A stretch of DNA of 64,000 nucleotides from Streptomyces ipomoeae 91-03 (GCF_000317595.1 NZ_AEJC01000397.1:1-64000); one strand, 5' to 3'. Shown: positions 1 to 11,310, counted from the stretch's first letter. Translations and numbers: made by a program. The notes: generated by a model not told the origin, from the sequence alone.

Positions 1-129
1 GGTCGAGCAGTGCGGCTGCCTCCCGCTCGGCGCGGGCCAGGAGCGCCTCCGAGTCGACGCGAGCCGCCCGCAGCAGCCCCGCCCGGACCGGCCGGAGCGC
101 GTCGATCGTCTGGTTGGGGGCCGGGAGCG

Positions 130-133
<4 letters not shown>
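1..133 (-). CDS. atpE (V-type): V/A-type ATPase subunit E, N-terminal fragment (gene runs off the window)
   Basis: The visible 44 codons start MTLPAPNQTIDALRPVR and continue into an Ala/Glu/Arg-rich helix (ARAEREAAALLD), as expected for the peripheral-stalk coiled coil of subunit E. The ATG overlaps the stop of the preceding subunit F gene by 4 bases (ATGA), so it belongs to the same operon. The catalytic A and B subunits would be expected beyond the left edge. The identification leans mainly on position in the operon, because only the first tenth to fifth of the protein is visible. Confidence 0.6.
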
Positions 134-2251
<2,118 letters not shown>

Positions 2252-2258
2252 CGCTGCC

Positions 2259-3218
2259 TCAGCCCGGAGCATCGAGCACCTCCGCCGGCCAGTCCCCGGG
2301 GCCGCCGCCCCGGGCGGCCAGTTCCAGCGCGCCGCGGGTCCGCCACGCATCGGCGGACAGCAGTGCCACGGCCCCCACCACCGGCTGCGGACCGAAGTGG
2401 GCCCGACGCAGCAGTTCCAGGCCGTCCCGCTCGACGGCCTCCCACCACCGTGCCTCCGCCCGCCACAGGTCCGCAGCCTCGTCGACGTCGTCCAGCAGCC
2501 ACCTCGCGGTGGTCGGAAGCGCCTGCCGGAAATCGGCGTACGACCCCGCGTCCACCGCCCGCAGGCCGAGAAGACGGGCTGCCCGGCGGGTCGAGACGTC
2601 CGGCACCCGGCGGCCGACGACGAACACCTCACGGCCGAACAGCAAGGCGAGCCGGGCCGCCGCCCAGCGCGCCACGTCGGGAACGGCGGTGGCGAGACGT
2701 ACGGCGGCGGAGACCCGCATACCGGTGGCGACCGCGGCGGGGGAGTCGCCCCCGGGGTCGCCCCAGACGGAGGCCGCCAGCGCGGTCCGCAGCTCCGACG
2801 GCGTACGGGTACCGGCGAGCCGCGTCCAGGCGATCGCCAGCGCGCCCAGACGGTAGGCCGGGGGACGGAGGCGTTCGGCGCCCGGCTGACGGGAGTCGGC
2901 CGCGAGAGCCCTCAGGTGGTGTTCGGTGTTGGAGATTTCGAATCCAGCGGCGAGTGCCCGGATGGCGTCGGCGCCGGCGGCCGGCTGCCAGCCGGCGAGA
3001 ACCCGCAGATGCCACAGCAGTGTCGCGGAGACCGCACGCTGGGCCTCGGTCGGCGTGGCTCCCGAAGTGACGTCGTGCCGGTATGGCGTGGCCGCCAAGT
3101 ACCGCAGGGCGTCATCGAGGGTGCGGGACGCGGCTACCTCCCTGATGCCCTCGGCGCCCAGGCACCTGGTTCGCAGAGCGCGGGCCCGGGTCACGCCCGC
3201 CACCCATCCGGCGCCCAT
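2259..3218 (-). CDS. atpC (V-type): V/A-type ATPase subunit C (d-like)
   Basis: A 319-residue, mostly helical protein beginning MGAGWVAGVTRARALRTRC. It matches the V-ATPase subunit C/d pattern: repeated helical blocks, an early TRARAL segment and late RWWEAVERDGLELLRRAHFGP. The family caps the c-ring and receives the central stalk. The ATG overlaps the stop of the coiled-coil gene upstream (ATGA at 3215-3218). Sequence divergence in this family is high, so the assignment relies on operon order as well as residues. Confidence 0.7.
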   Translation of the reverse strand: MGAGWVAGVTRARALRTRCLGAEGIREVAASRTLDDALRYLAATPYRHDVTSGATPTEAQRAVSATLLWHLRVLAGWQPAAGADAIRALAAGFEISNTEHHLRALAADSRQPGAERLRPPAYRLGALAIAWTRLAGTRTPSELRTALAASVWGDPGGDSPAAVATGMRVSAAVRLATAVPDVARWAAARLALLFGREVFVVGRRVPDVSTRRAARLLGLRAVDAGSYADFRQALPTTARWLLDDVDEAADLWRAEARWWEAVERDGLELLRRAHFGPQPVVGAVALLSADAWRTRGALELAARGGGPGDWPAEVLDAPG

Positions 3219-3718
3219 CACGGACCACCCTCCTGTGGTTCCTCCGGGCCTGGAGCCAGTTGATCCGCCGGTGCGAGCGGCGACGTCTCCTCCGCCGCGA
3301 GGTCCTCCCGCACCAGCGCGAGCACATGCTCGGCGAGCGCAGGCGTGCGGTTCCTGGCACGATCGCGTACGGCGACCGCCTCGCGTTCTGCCTCGGTCAG
3401 CAGTGCCGCCGCCTCGCCCTCGGCCGCACGCAGCACCTGCTCGGCTGCGTGCGCCCGTACCCGACCGGCCTGCGCACGTGCCTCGGCCACGATCTCCTCG
3501 GCCTGCCGTTCGGCTTCCCTCCGACGGGACGCGGCGGTGGCGTCGGCCCGCTCGCGTACGGCCTGGGCTTCCTCCTCCGCCTGTTCGAGCAGGGCCAGGG
3601 GCGGCGCGAGTTCGGCATGGAGTTCGGCGGAGCGGTCCACGGGGACACCACTCGGTGCGGCCCGGCCGGGCGACGCCGCCGGCCGGAACCGTGCCAGAAA
3701 GTCCCGGAAACCCGTCAC
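3218..3718 (-). CDS. V-type ATPase peripheral-stalk coiled-coil subunit (G/H-like)
   Basis: A 166-residue protein that is first in the ATPase operon. Residues about 35-120 are a long Ala/Glu/Arg heptad-rich helix (LEQAEEEAQAVRERADATAA), typical of the G/H or E stator subunits that form the peripheral stalk. There is no signal peptide or membrane segment. The GTG start at 3718 is supported by a GGAGGAG site five bases upstream. It would pair with subunit E further down the operon. Low-complexity coiled coils are hard to assign to a specific subunit name. Confidence 0.65.
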   Translation of the reverse strand: MTGFRDFLARFRPAASPGRAAPSGVPVDRSAELHAELAPPLALLEQAEEEAQAVRERADATAASRRREAERQAEEIVAEARAQAGRVRAHAAEQVLRAAEGEAAALLTEAEREAVAVRDRARNRTPALAEHVLALVREDLAAEETSPLAPADQLAPGPEEPQEGGP

Positions 3719-3811
3719 GAACTCTCCTCCAGGTGGGCCCAGGCCCCGTTTCCCAGTCTCCTTGGTAGGCGATGGCGTGTCGCGCCGCGCCGGGCCACCT
3801 GTCCCGCAAAA

Positions 3812-3827
3812 CGGGCCGTTCGGCCCG
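3812..3827. promoter_or_regulatory. GGGCCG-TT-CGGCCC palindrome, candidate operator
   Basis: A perfect inverted repeat, CGGGCCG-TT-CGGCCCG, lies between the divergently transcribed V-ATPase operon and the CBS-BON gene. It is about 94 bases upstream of the V-ATPase first start and 67 bases upstream of the CBS start. The same 14-base core recurs upstream of the acs operon (11250-11263), and related sites occur at 18312 and 31669. It resembles, from memory, the palindrome reported for OsdR/DevR-type dormancy regulators of Streptomyces. That link is inference. Confidence 0.45.
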
Positions 3828-3893
3828 CAGGCCGCACCCGTGGATCGATGCGAGACTGACCGCGTAGGTGGACTGTGTCCCCGGGAGGCAGCC

Positions 3894-4754
3894 ATGAGCG
3901 ACTACGAGCACAGCTCTGCGCAGAAGGAAGCCCGTCGCACCACGCCGCGCCGCCCCTGGACACCTCAGGAGGAACCGCGCCAGGACGCGCTGCGCCGCTA
4001 CCTCACGGCAGTCGCCGCCGCCGCGTCGGCGAGGAGCACCGAGGGGCCCGAGACCGCTCCCGGGAGCGAGAAGACACGGCCTCCCGCCACGGCTGCACAC
4101 GAACCGCCCGCCGGTGAACCGGCCATCCTCCGTGTCCGGGACGTCATGCAGGTACCGGCGGCCTCCGTCCCCGGTGACATGCCGTTCCTGGACGTGGCCC
4201 ACACACTCGGCCGCGAGCAGGTGAGCGCCCTGCCGGTGGTCGACGCCGACGATCACGTGATCGGTGTCGTCTCGGAGTCCGATCTGCTGGCCAAGGCCGC
4301 CGTCATGGCGGAACCGCACCGGCACGGACCTGTCGGCAAGCTGCGGCAGCACCACCTCTACGAGAAGAGCCGCGGGGACACGGCAGCCACCTTGATGACC
4401 TTCCCGCCGGTCACCGTCCACCCGGCGCAGCGAGTGGCGGACGCAGCGTGGACCGCTGCCCACGCGCGGCTGAAGCGGCTCCCGGTGACCGACCACCACG
4501 GCCGGCTCGTCGGTGTGGTGAGCCGACGCGACCTGCTGCGTGCCCTGATCCGTGACGACGCCGAGATCCGGGCCGAGGTCGAATCGCTGATCGGCCGGCA
4601 TTGGCTGGATCCGCGTGCCGTCGGGGTCGCCGTGGAGAACGGCGTGGTGACCATGACGGGGAGGGTGGACAAGGCCGTTGCCCCCGAACTGCTTGCATCG
4701 GTGCGGGACATCGATGACGTGATCGAGGTCGTCGACGACATGGAAGCGTTCTGA
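3894..4754 (+). CDS. CBS-pair plus BON domain protein
   Basis: A 286-residue soluble protein. Residues 1-80 are a polar, probably disordered tail. CBS motif 1 covers about 84-135 (VSALPVVDADDHVIGVVSES), CBS motif 2 about 165-217 (LKRLPVTDHHGRLVGVVSRR), and a BON domain about 222-284 (VAVENGVVTMTGRVDKAV). CBS pairs bind adenine nucleotides and so sense energy state; BON domains are usually linked to membrane or envelope binding. The ATG has GGGAGG at spacing 6. Two paralogues occur at 21278 and 23151. It is divergent from the V-ATPase operon, with a palindrome between them. Confidence 0.85.
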   Translation: MSDYEHSSAQKEARRTTPRRPWTPQEEPRQDALRRYLTAVAAAASARSTEGPETAPGSEKTRPPATAAHEPPAGEPAILRVRDVMQVPAASVPGDMPFLDVAHTLGREQVSALPVVDADDHVIGVVSESDLLAKAAVMAEPHRHGPVGKLRQHHLYEKSRGDTAATLMTFPPVTVHPAQRVADAAWTAAHARLKRLPVTDHHGRLVGVVSRRDLLRALIRDDAEIRAEVESLIGRHWLDPRAVGVAVENGVVTMTGRVDKAVAPELLASVRDIDDVIEVVDDMEAF

Positions 4755-4780
4755 GCCGTGATCGTCCGGCTTGGCGGGTT

Positions 4781-5407
4781 TCACCGGCGGGGGTCGGGGT
4801 GGGCCAGCTCGGCGAGAAGCTGTTCGGCCTCCGAGGCGGTGAGCCGCTCTTCGAGCAGCGGCAGGTAGATCTCCTCTTCCTTCGCGAAGTGGACCTTGAC
4901 CAGTGTGTACAGGCCGTACAGGACGCGTCGCAGTGCGGCCTGGCCTTCGCCGTTGAGCCCGTCCCGGCCCATCGCCTCCCGCAGTGTGCCCAGCTCACGC
5001 GCCAGTCGACCGACCTCGGCGTGCTCCCTGGACATGGTTGCGGTCGCTTCTGCGGCGCCCATCACTCGAGCGACCGCCGGGTACAGCACCCGCTCCTCGG
5101 CTTCGGCATGCGGGATGAGGTGATCGGCCAGGAAGAGCTGAAGGTCGGCGAGCGCGGTGCCGAGCGCCTCCGGCGTCGCTCGGCCCACGGTATCCGCGAC
5201 CGTGCGCAGTGCTTCGATGTGTGGCAGCAGGTGCTCGTGCTCGTGGTGCAACTGCTGGGTCAGCGTGGTCACGATCTCCTCCTTGCTCGGCAGGGCTGTG
5301 GTGGTCGCCCCTGTCATCAGGCTGGGGAGCTCGACGGCTCGCGCCCCCCCGAGGCGCGGTCCGCTCAGGGCCGCGACGGCCACCTTCGTCGGCGGCTGGT
5401 CATCCAT
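4781..5407 (-). CDS. Hemerythrin HHE-domain protein
   Basis: A 208-residue protein. From residue about 41 it has the hemerythrin pattern: LHHEHEHLLPHIEAL, later LIPHAEAEERVLYP, then SREHAEVGRL and HFAKEEEIYLPLL, giving the His and Glu ligands for a di-iron site. Such proteins bind oxygen or sense oxygen, NO or iron. It is the last gene of the acs-dehydrogenase-ACP operon, 10 bases after the ACP stop. The start is uncertain: 5407 (MDDQPP) has no clear ribosome site, and a later ATG (MTGATT) also lies before the conserved domain. Confidence 0.8.
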   Translation of the reverse strand: MDDQPPTKVAVAALSGPRLGGARAVELPSLMTGATTTALPSKEEIVTTLTQQLHHEHEHLLPHIEALRTVADTVGRATPEALGTALADLQLFLADHLIPHAEAEERVLYPAVARVMGAAEATATMSREHAEVGRLARELGTLREAMGRDGLNGEGQAALRRVLYGLYTLVKVHFAKEEEIYLPLLEERLTASEAEQLLAELAHPDPRR

Positions 5408-5417
5408 GGGGCGCACG

Positions 5418-5663
5418 TCACTGCATGCGGGTGACGAGGAAGTCGGCGCTGCCGGACAGCGTGGTGAGCCGGGGCGTGTCCTCGTCCTCGATGCGGATGC
5501 CCGACCGTTCGCTGAGGACCTCGACAAAACTCAGGAAGTCCAGCGAGTCCATTTCGAGCACCTCGCGGAACTTGTCGTCGGGCGCCAGCGCGGCGACGTC
5601 GGCGTCGGGGATGACCGAGGAGATCGATTCCCTGACCATGCCCAGTGCATCGGTTCGGTTCAT
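5418..5663 (-). CDS. Acyl carrier protein
   Basis: An 81-residue acidic protein with the DSL attachment motif (EMDSLDFLSF); Ser40 would carry 4'-phosphopantetheine. The surrounding pattern DDKFREVLEMDS and the helix around FVEVLSERSGIRI fit the four-helix ACP fold. It follows the E2 stop by 2 bases and precedes the hemerythrin gene. No ketosynthase or other fatty-acid gene is adjacent. In this operon it could accept an acyl group from the synthetase or from the dehydrogenase, but that is inference. Confidence 0.85.
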   Translation of the reverse strand: MNRTDALGMVRESISSVIPDADVAALAPDDKFREVLEMDSLDFLSFVEVLSERSGIRIEDEDTPRLTTLSGSADFLVTRMQ

Positions 5664-5665
5664 GT

Positions 5666-7126
5666 TCACAGTTGCTCCGGGTTCTGCAGAAGGCGGGAGA
5701 CCGCCGTGAGGTAGCGGGCACCGACGGCACCGTCTGTCGCCCGGTGGTCGGCCGAGAGGGTCGCCGTGACCACGGGGCGCACGCCCAGCAGCCCGTCGAC
5801 GGCACACGGCCGGTCGACGACCCGCCCGAATCCGACCAGTGCCACTTGTGGCGGGTAGATCACGCCGAAGACGGTCTCCACGCCCTGGTCGCCCAGGTTG
5901 GTGACCGTGATCGTGGCGTCGGACACCTCGGAACCGCGCAGCCTGCCGGTGCGGGCCCGGCCGACCAGGTCCCTCAGGGCGGTCATCAGCTGCGGGAGTG
6001 CCAGGGTGTCGGCGTTGTGCAGAGCGGGGGCGACGAGCCCGCCGTCGCGCAGGGACACTGCCACGCCGAGGTGGACGCCCTCGCCTGCCGTGAAGTGGTC
6101 GTCGGTCCAGAAGCCGTTGAGGTCAGGGACCTCCCGGGCCGCCAGGGCCGCCGCCTTGAGCAGCAGCGCCGCGGGGAGCAGCCGTTCACCGACCGGGCTG
6201 CCCCGATTGTGTTCGTGCAGCCAGTCCATCGCGGCGGCCATGTCCACGGTGGTGGAGAGGTAGTAGTGCGGGATGTCCCGGTTGGCGCGGGTCATCAGGC
6301 CGGCGATCGCCTGGCGCATGGCTGCCGCCCGGTCTTCGGTCGGGGGCGCGGCAGAAGGCCGTGGAGCGGAAGAACGTGCCGCGGTGACGCCCGCGGGTGC
6401 GGGGGCGGGTGCGGGTGGGGTCGACGGGCCGGGGACTGCCCGGCGTACGTCCACGGCACGCACGGCCGACTCCCTGCCCGTCCCCGTCACCGTGGCCACG
6501 TCGACGCCCAGTTCGGCGGCGAGCCGCCGGGCGAAGGGAGTCGATCGCACGCGTGGCGGTCGAGAAGTGGTTCGGGCAGCCGCTTCCTCGACGTCGGTCC
6601 GGGTGACGCGCCCTCCGGGTCCGGAGCCGTGCAGCGTTTCCAGGTCGACGCCGCTGTGCTCCGCGAGGTGCCGGACCAAGGGGCCCGCCTCGATGTGGCC
6701 GCGCTGCCGAGCGGCGGACGGTATCGACGGCACCGGGACCGGGACGGGTCCGGGTGGCGGGGATGGGGCCTCGGAGGGCTCGGCCTTCCTCGACACGTGG
6801 GGGACTGGTCCCTTCTCCGCCTTCTCGGCTTCCGTAGGGCCCTCGGGCCTCCTGGTCTTCCCTGCCTTCTCCGGTTCCTGCGGCTTCCCCGCCGTCGGCC
6901 CGATCAAGGCGAGGGGAGTGCCCACCGGGACCGTCGCGCCCGGTTCGACGAGCAGCTCCGTCATGGTCCCCGTCTCGAAGCACTCCACCTCGATCGTCGA
7001 CTTCGCGGTCTCGACGACCGCGACCGGATCGCCCTTGTGGACGAGGTCACCGGGCCCCACCAGCCACTCCAGGAGCGTGCCCTCGTCCATGTCGGCGCCC
7101 AGGGACGGCATGGTGAACTCGCCCAT
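5666..7126 (-). CDS. 2-oxoacid dehydrogenase E2 component (dihydrolipoyl acyltransferase)
   Basis: A 486-residue multidomain E2. Residues 1-77 form a single lipoyl domain with the lipoylated Lys42 in VVETAKSTIEVE. A Pro/Glu-rich linker follows. Residues about 145-180 form one peripheral subunit-binding domain (PLVRHLAEHSGVDLETLHG) and about 195-230 look like a second (TPFARRLAAELGVDVATVTG). The C-terminal catalytic domain ends with the active-site DHRATDG at 460-466. Two subunit-binding domains with one lipoyl domain is an uncommon layout. Its ATG lies 2 bases downstream of the E1beta stop. It transfers the acyl group from E1 to CoA; no E3 gene is present nearby. Confidence 0.9.
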   Translation of the reverse strand: MGEFTMPSLGADMDEGTLLEWLVGPGDLVHKGDPVAVVETAKSTIEVECFETGTMTELLVEPGATVPVGTPLALIGPTAGKPQEPEKAGKTRRPEGPTEAEKAEKGPVPHVSRKAEPSEAPSPPPGPVPVPVPSIPSAARQRGHIEAGPLVRHLAEHSGVDLETLHGSGPGGRVTRTDVEEAAARTTSRPPRVRSTPFARRLAAELGVDVATVTGTGRESAVRAVDVRRAVPGPSTPPAPAPAPAGVTAARSSAPRPSAAPPTEDRAAAMRQAIAGLMTRANRDIPHYYLSTTVDMAAAMDWLHEHNRGSPVGERLLPAALLLKAAALAAREVPDLNGFWTDDHFTAGEGVHLGVAVSLRDGGLVAPALHNADTLALPQLMTALRDLVGRARTGRLRGSEVSDATITVTNLGDQGVETVFGVIYPPQVALVGFGRVVDRPCAVDGLLGVRPVVTATLSADHRATDGAVGARYLTAVSRLLQNPEQL

Positions 7127-7128
7127 GA

Positions 7129-8124
7129 TCAGTCCACCGCCCGGTGGGCCGCCGCGACGATGTCGGCGGTCTGCGGCAGGGCGGCCTCCTCCAGCCGCCT
7201 GGCGTACGGCACGGGCACCTCCGCGCTGCACACCCGCTCGACAGGCGCGTCCAGTTCGTAGAACGACTCCTCGGCGATGCGGGCGGACACCTCCGCGGCG
7301 AGGCTGCCGGTGCGCCAGCCCTCGTCGATGATCACCGCACGGTGGGTACGGGCCACGGACGCGGCGATGGTCACGCCGTCGAGAGGCCGCAGCGTGCGCA
7401 GGTCGATCACTTCCGCGCTGAGCCCCTCGGCGGCCAGCTCGTCCGCCGCCGCAAGAGTCTTGGGCAGCGAACCGCCGTACGTGATCAGGGAGATGTCGGT
7501 GCCGGGCCGGTGGATCGCGGCATGGTCCAGGTCCACGGGGGCGGTGGGCGGGAGGAGTTCGCCGGAGGCGTTGTAGAGGCTGCCGTGCTCGAAGATCAGT
7601 ACGGGGTCGGGATCAGCGAGCGCGGGAGCCAGCATGTGGCGTGCGTCCTCGAGGGTGGCGGGGGCGAGAACGCGGATGCCGGGGATGTGGGCGTACCAGC
7701 CCTCCAGGCTGTGTGAGTGCTGAGCGGCGAGTTGCCGTCCGGCGCCCGTGGTCATGCGGATGACCAGCGGCACGGGCAGTTGGCCGCCCGACATGTGCAG
7801 CAGGGTGGCGGCGTTGTTGAGGATCTGGTCGAGGGCGAGCAGGCTGAAGTTGACGGTCATGATCTCGACGATCGGCCGCATCCCGGCCAGGGCGGCGCCG
7901 ATGCCGGCGCCGACGAACGCGGACTCCGACAGCGGGGTGTCGCGGACGCGTTCGGGGCCGAACTCCTCCAGCAGTCCGAGGCTGACGCCGAAGCATCCGC
8001 CGTACCGGCCCACGTCCTCGCCCATGAGGAAGACCCGGTCGTCGGCGCGCAGAGCCTCCCGAAGAGCCTCACGCAGCGCCTCCCGGTAGGTCGTCTTCGC
8101 TTCCTGCGTTCCGCCGGCGCCCAT
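7129..8124 (-). CDS. 2-oxoacid dehydrogenase E1 beta subunit
   Basis: A 331-residue transketolase-like protein: [20 protein letters not shown], then [38 protein letters not shown] and [11 protein letters not shown], all diagnostic of E1beta of pyruvate/acetoin/branched-chain dehydrogenases. It pairs with E1alpha to decarboxylate a 2-oxoacid with thiamine diphosphate. The ATG at 8124 is preceded by GGTGAG; a TTG at 8130 overlapping the E1alpha stop is the alternative. Substrate cannot be decided; the ATP-forming neighbourhood does not settle pyruvate versus branched-chain oxoacids. Confidence 0.9.
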   Translation of the reverse strand: MGAGGTQEAKTTYREALREALREALRADDRVFLMGEDVGRYGGCFGVSLGLLEEFGPERVRDTPLSESAFVGAGIGAALAGMRPIVEIMTVNFSLLALDQILNNAATLLHMSGGQLPVPLVIRMTTGAGRQLAAQHSHSLEGWYAHIPGIRVLAPATLEDARHMLAPALADPDPVLIFEHGSLYNASGELLPPTAPVDLDHAAIHRPGTDISLITYGGSLPKTLAAADELAAEGLSAEVIDLRTLRPLDGVTIAASVARTHRAVIIDEGWRTGSLAAEVSARIAEESFYELDAPVERVCSAEVPVPYARRLEEAALPQTADIVAAAHRAVD

Positions 8125-8126
8125 GG

Positions 8127-9221
8127 TCAACTCACCACTCCCGTCGACGCACTGGTGACGTGGCGGAGCAGGGTTTCGACCGGCTCCTCGGGTGCCTGTT
8201 CGGCTGCTTCCACGGCACGGTCGATCTCGGCGGTGATCTGTTGCTCGATTCGAGCGAGCTCCTTCTCGCCGGGTTCACCGTTCTCGCGCATGCGGTCCAT
8301 CAGCCGGTTGATCGGGTCCCGGGACTTCCACTGCTCGATCTCCGCCTTGGCGCGGTAGCGGTCCGGGTCGTACATCGAGTGGGCACGGAAGCGGTAGGTG
8401 CGCAGCTCCAGGAAGTGCGGTCCGGTACCGGCCCGTACGCCCTCGACCGCCCGTCGGGCGGCCTGCTCGACGGCCTCGACGTCCATGCCGTCCACGGCCC
8501 AGGCGGGCATGCCGTAGGAGGCGGCGCGCATCGCCAGGTCGGTCTGCGCGTGCTCCCGGGCGAGCGAGGTGCCCATGGCGTAGAGGTTGTTCTCACAGAC
8601 GAGCAGCAGAGGCAGACTCCACAGCGCGGCAAGGTTCGCCGTCTCGTGGAACTCGCCCTCGGCGAAGGCCCCGTCGCCGAAGAAGCAGCAGGTGACCCGG
8701 GACTTTCCGCGCATTCGGTCGGCAAGTGCGAGTCCGGCGGCGAGCGGAAGCCCGCCGGCGACGATCGCGCTGCCCCCGTAGAAGCGGCGACTCGCGTCGA
8801 ACAGGTGCATGGATCCGCCCCGGCCGCCGCTGCATCCAGTGGTCCTGCCGTACATCTCGGCCATGACTGCCTCGGCTGTGATGCCGCGCGCCAGGGCGTG
8901 CCCGTGTTCGCGGTAGGTGGAGACGACCGCGTCCTCGGGTGTCAGCGCCTCGTTGACGCCGACGGCGACAGCCTCCTCACCGATGTAGAGATGGACGAAG
9001 CCGCGGATCTTGGCGGCGCTGTACAGCTCGACGCACCGCTCCTCGAAGCGCCGGATGCGCAGCATTGCCTCCAGCAGGTCCATGCGGTGCCCGGTGCCCG
9101 GTCGGTCGGCCGGAGCTCCGGCACTCGCGTTCCGCTTGGGCGCCCCGGTCGTCGCCGTCTTCTTGCCGGATTTCGAAGGCGCCGGGTCCTTCCGCGCGCG
9201 GGTGGAGCGGGCCACGCTCAT
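8127..9221 (-). CDS. 2-oxoacid dehydrogenase E1 alpha subunit
   Basis: A 364-residue protein. Residues 1-45 are a Lys/Ala/Pro-rich extension with no counterpart in typical E1alpha. From about 47 it follows the family: [33 protein letters not shown], and the thiamine diphosphate motif GDG at 182-184 ending in LLLVCENN at 212. The [14 protein letters not shown] phosphorylation-loop-like segment resembles pyruvate and acetoin enzymes. The ATG overlaps the stop of the synthetase gene (ATGA). Confidence 0.9.
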   Translation of the reverse strand: MSVARSTRARKDPAPSKSGKKTATTGAPKRNASAGAPADRPGTGHRMDLLEAMLRIRRFEERCVELYSAAKIRGFVHLYIGEEAVAVGVNEALTPEDAVVSTYREHGHALARGITAEAVMAEMYGRTTGCSGGRGGSMHLFDASRRFYGGSAIVAGGLPLAAGLALADRMRGKSRVTCCFFGDGAFAEGEFHETANLAALWSLPLLLVCENNLYAMGTSLAREHAQTDLAMRAASYGMPAWAVDGMDVEAVEQAARRAVEGVRAGTGPHFLELRTYRFRAHSMYDPDRYRAKAEIEQWKSRDPINRLMDRMRENGEPGEKELARIEQQITAEIDRAVEAAEQAPEEPVETLLRHVTSASTGVVS

Positions 9222-11008
9222 GCGGATCCCTCCAAGGTCGACAAGTCGCCTGTGGGCAGGCCGAGTTCACGTGCACGCAGCAGACGGCGCATCACCTTCC
9301 CGCTGCGGGTCTTGGGCAGGTTCTGGTCGAACGCGATTTCCCTGGGAGCGACGGCGGGCCCCAGCTTGCGGCGACCGAAGGCCAGCAACTCCCGCTCCAG
9401 ATCCGGGGTTGGCCGGACATCGGGGCGCAGCGACACGAACGCCTTGACGACGTTCCCGGCGACCGGGTCGGGCCGTCCGATCACCCCGGCCTCGGCCACT
9501 GCCGGGTGCTCCATCAGCGCGCTCTCCACCTCGAAGGGGCCGATCAGATGCCCCGCCGACTTGATGACGTCGTCGGCGCGCCCCACGAACCAGTACCAGC
9601 CGTCCGCGTCCCGGCGGACCAGGTCACCGGTCAGGTACCAGCCGTCCGCGAACGCGGCGTCGTAGCGCTCCTTGTCGTGCAGATAGCCGCGGAACATCGA
9701 CGGCCAGCCCGACCGCAGCGCCAACTCGCCCTCGACATCGGGACTTTCGACCTGCGTGACCCGGCCGTCGGTGACCAGTGCCCGGCCGTCCTCGCCCTGC
9801 TTCAGCACCGTCGCGTCGACGCCGGGCAGCGGCCGCCCCATAGAGCCGGGCCGGATGTCGCAGGCCGCGAAGTTCGCGATCATGATGCAGCCGGTCTCCG
9901 TCTGCCACCAGTTGTCGTGCACCGGCAGACCCAGCACGTCCCGGCCCCACACGACTGCTTCCGGGTTGAGTGGCTCGCCGACGGAGGCGATGAAGCGCAG
10001 GGCCGACAGGTCGTAGGAGCGGGGCAAGTCGTACGGGCCCTGGCGCGGGGTGGCGCGCATGAGCATCCGCAGGGCCGTAGGGGCCGTGTACCAGACGGTG
10101 ACCCGCTCTTCGCCGAGGATCCGGTACCAGCGCCGGGCGTCGTAGTCGCCCTCGTCTACGACCAGCGTCACGCCGTGGACGAGTGGGGCGACGATCCCGT
10201 ACGACATGCCGGTGACCCAGCCGGGGTCGGCGGTGCACCAGTACACGTCCTCGGGCTGCAGATCGAGGGCGTACGCGGCCGTGGCGTAATGCGCGACCAC
10301 GGCCTCGTGGACATGGACCGCACCTTTCGGTGTGCCGGTGGTGCCGCTGGTGAAGTGCAGCAGGGCCATGTCGTCGGGCGAGGTCGGCGGGATGGTGAAG
10401 GTGTCCGGGGCGGCGGACATCATGTCGTTGAAGGAGGCCGTGCCGGGCAGCTCCTCCGCGCCGGGGCCGACGATCAGGACGTGTTTGAGGCCGGGAACGG
10501 ACGCCCGGCGCTCGGCGACCTTGCGCCGGTACAGGGCCGCGGTGGTGACCAGGACCTGGGCGTCGCCGAGACCCAGCCGCTGCTCCACCGGGTCGGGGCC
10601 GAACGCGGAGAAGAGCGGGCAGACCACGCTGGTGTTCTTCAGCGTGCCCAGCACCGTGGTGTAGAGCTCGGGGCAGCGGCCCAGCAGCGTGAACACACGG
10701 TCCCCGTGGCTGACGCCGAGTGACCGCAGGACGTTCGCGAAGCGGGATGTACGACGGGCCAGTTCCGCGTAGGTGACAGTCGAGACGGAATCGTCCCGGG
10801 CCACGCACCGCAGCGCGACCTTGTCCGCGCGCTCCGAGGCGGCGTGCCGGTCGACCGCCTCGTGGGCCATGTTGAGCCCTCCGCCGGGCAGCCCGGCCAG
10901 TGCGGTGCGCGCCTGCGACCAGGTGAAGTCGGAGCGGACCCGGTCGTAGTCGGTGAGACGGGGTGGGACGACCGGTGCGGTGTCCTTGTGGATCGTTTCC
11001 CAGTGCAT
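9218..11008 (-). CDS. acsA-like: AMP-forming acyl-CoA (acetyl/propionyl-type) synthetase
   Basis: A 596-residue adenylate-forming ligase. Visible signatures: the ATP loop [37 protein letters not shown], the hinge region [18 protein letters not shown] and the C-terminal catalytic-lysine motif [11 protein letters not shown]. It activates a short carboxylic acid to its CoA thioester via an acyl-adenylate; the lysine is the usual target of regulatory acylation. The ATG at 11008 has GGGAGGAG at spacing 5. It is the first gene of an operon running through E1, E2, ACP and hemerythrin. Acetate or propionate is most likely, but larger substrates are not excluded. Confidence 0.88.
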   Translation of the reverse strand: MHWETIHKDTAPVVPPRLTDYDRVRSDFTWSQARTALAGLPGGGLNMAHEAVDRHAASERADKVALRCVARDDSVSTVTYAELARRTSRFANVLRSLGVSHGDRVFTLLGRCPELYTTVLGTLKNTSVVCPLFSAFGPDPVEQRLGLGDAQVLVTTAALYRRKVAERRASVPGLKHVLIVGPGAEELPGTASFNDMMSAAPDTFTIPPTSPDDMALLHFTSGTTGTPKGAVHVHEAVVAHYATAAYALDLQPEDVYWCTADPGWVTGMSYGIVAPLVHGVTLVVDEGDYDARRWYRILGEERVTVWYTAPTALRMLMRATPRQGPYDLPRSYDLSALRFIASVGEPLNPEAVVWGRDVLGLPVHDNWWQTETGCIMIANFAACDIRPGSMGRPLPGVDATVLKQGEDGRALVTDGRVTQVESPDVEGELALRSGWPSMFRGYLHDKERYDAAFADGWYLTGDLVRRDADGWYWFVGRADDVIKSAGHLIGPFEVESALMEHPAVAEAGVIGRPDPVAGNVVKAFVSLRPDVRPTPDLERELLAFGRRKLGPAVAPREIAFDQNLPKTRSGKVMRRLLRARELGLPTGDLSTLEGSA

Positions 11009-11124
11009 GGATGCTCCTCCCGGCACTGCCCCGATCTCCAGAGTCGCCGAGCCCGGCCCTTGCCGCATTTCGGCCGGAGGACACGGACCGGTTGTGGCAT
11101 ACTGCCGCGCTGCCGACGCTCATG

Positions 11125-11214
11125 GAGCCGAGGGCCGCCCGCTTCTTGCGGGCCCGAATCGCACGGTGCGCGGTTTCGCTCCGCTTCGCCGTGTCTCCTT
11201 GTGGCCCTCGGCTC
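11125..11214 (-). ncRNA. Candidate structured leader RNA, three-way junction
   Basis: A perfect 12-bp outer stem (11125-11136 with 11203-11214) encloses two hairpins. One is GCCCGC-TTCTT-GCGGGC (11137-11153, 6 bp, 5-base loop). The other has a 5-bp stem 11162-11166 with 11189-11193, an internal loop, and a 4-bp upper stem 11170-11173 with 11181-11184. On the minus strand it would sit in the acs operon leader, with its 3' end about 116 bases before the acs start. I do not recognise it as a known riboswitch class. It could also be a DNA cruciform or a terminator for the upstream adh gene. Confidence 0.45.
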
Positions 11215-11248
11215 AATTCCATGGGACCGCCGCTCGCCGACGGGTTGT

Positions 11249-11264
11249 AGGGCCGGACGGCCCT
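11249..11264. promoter_or_regulatory. GGGCCG-GA-CGGCCC palindrome, candidate operator
   Basis: A perfect inverted repeat AGGGCCG-GA-CGGCCCT, about 240 bases upstream of the acs start and just upstream of the structured RNA candidate. It has the same arms as the palindrome at 3812-3827, which suggests one regulator acts on both the V-ATPase/CBS and the acs-dehydrogenase promoters. Confidence 0.45.
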
Positions 11265-11310
11265 GACCGAGGATCCGGTTGGTCCGTTCAGGCTCCTGCC
11301 GGCGGACGGT

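Larger units (their letters stand above)
11009..11310. other. Intergenic leader region between adh and acs
   Basis: This 302-base gap follows the adh stop and precedes the acs operon, both on the minus strand. It contains the structured RNA candidate (11125-11214) and the GGGCCG-NN-CGGCCC palindrome (11249-11264), both described separately. No convincing small coding sequence was found: an antisense-like frame runs through it, but it continues into acs and lacks a ribosome site. A promoter for the acs operon is expected here, but no clear -35/-10 pair stands out. Confidence 0.6.

Noticed and set aside
9624..11222. Long minus-strand frame overlapping acs
   Set aside because: It runs through acs in another frame, has Arg/Gly-rich low-complexity product and no ribosome site. 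It is a high-GC shadow frame.
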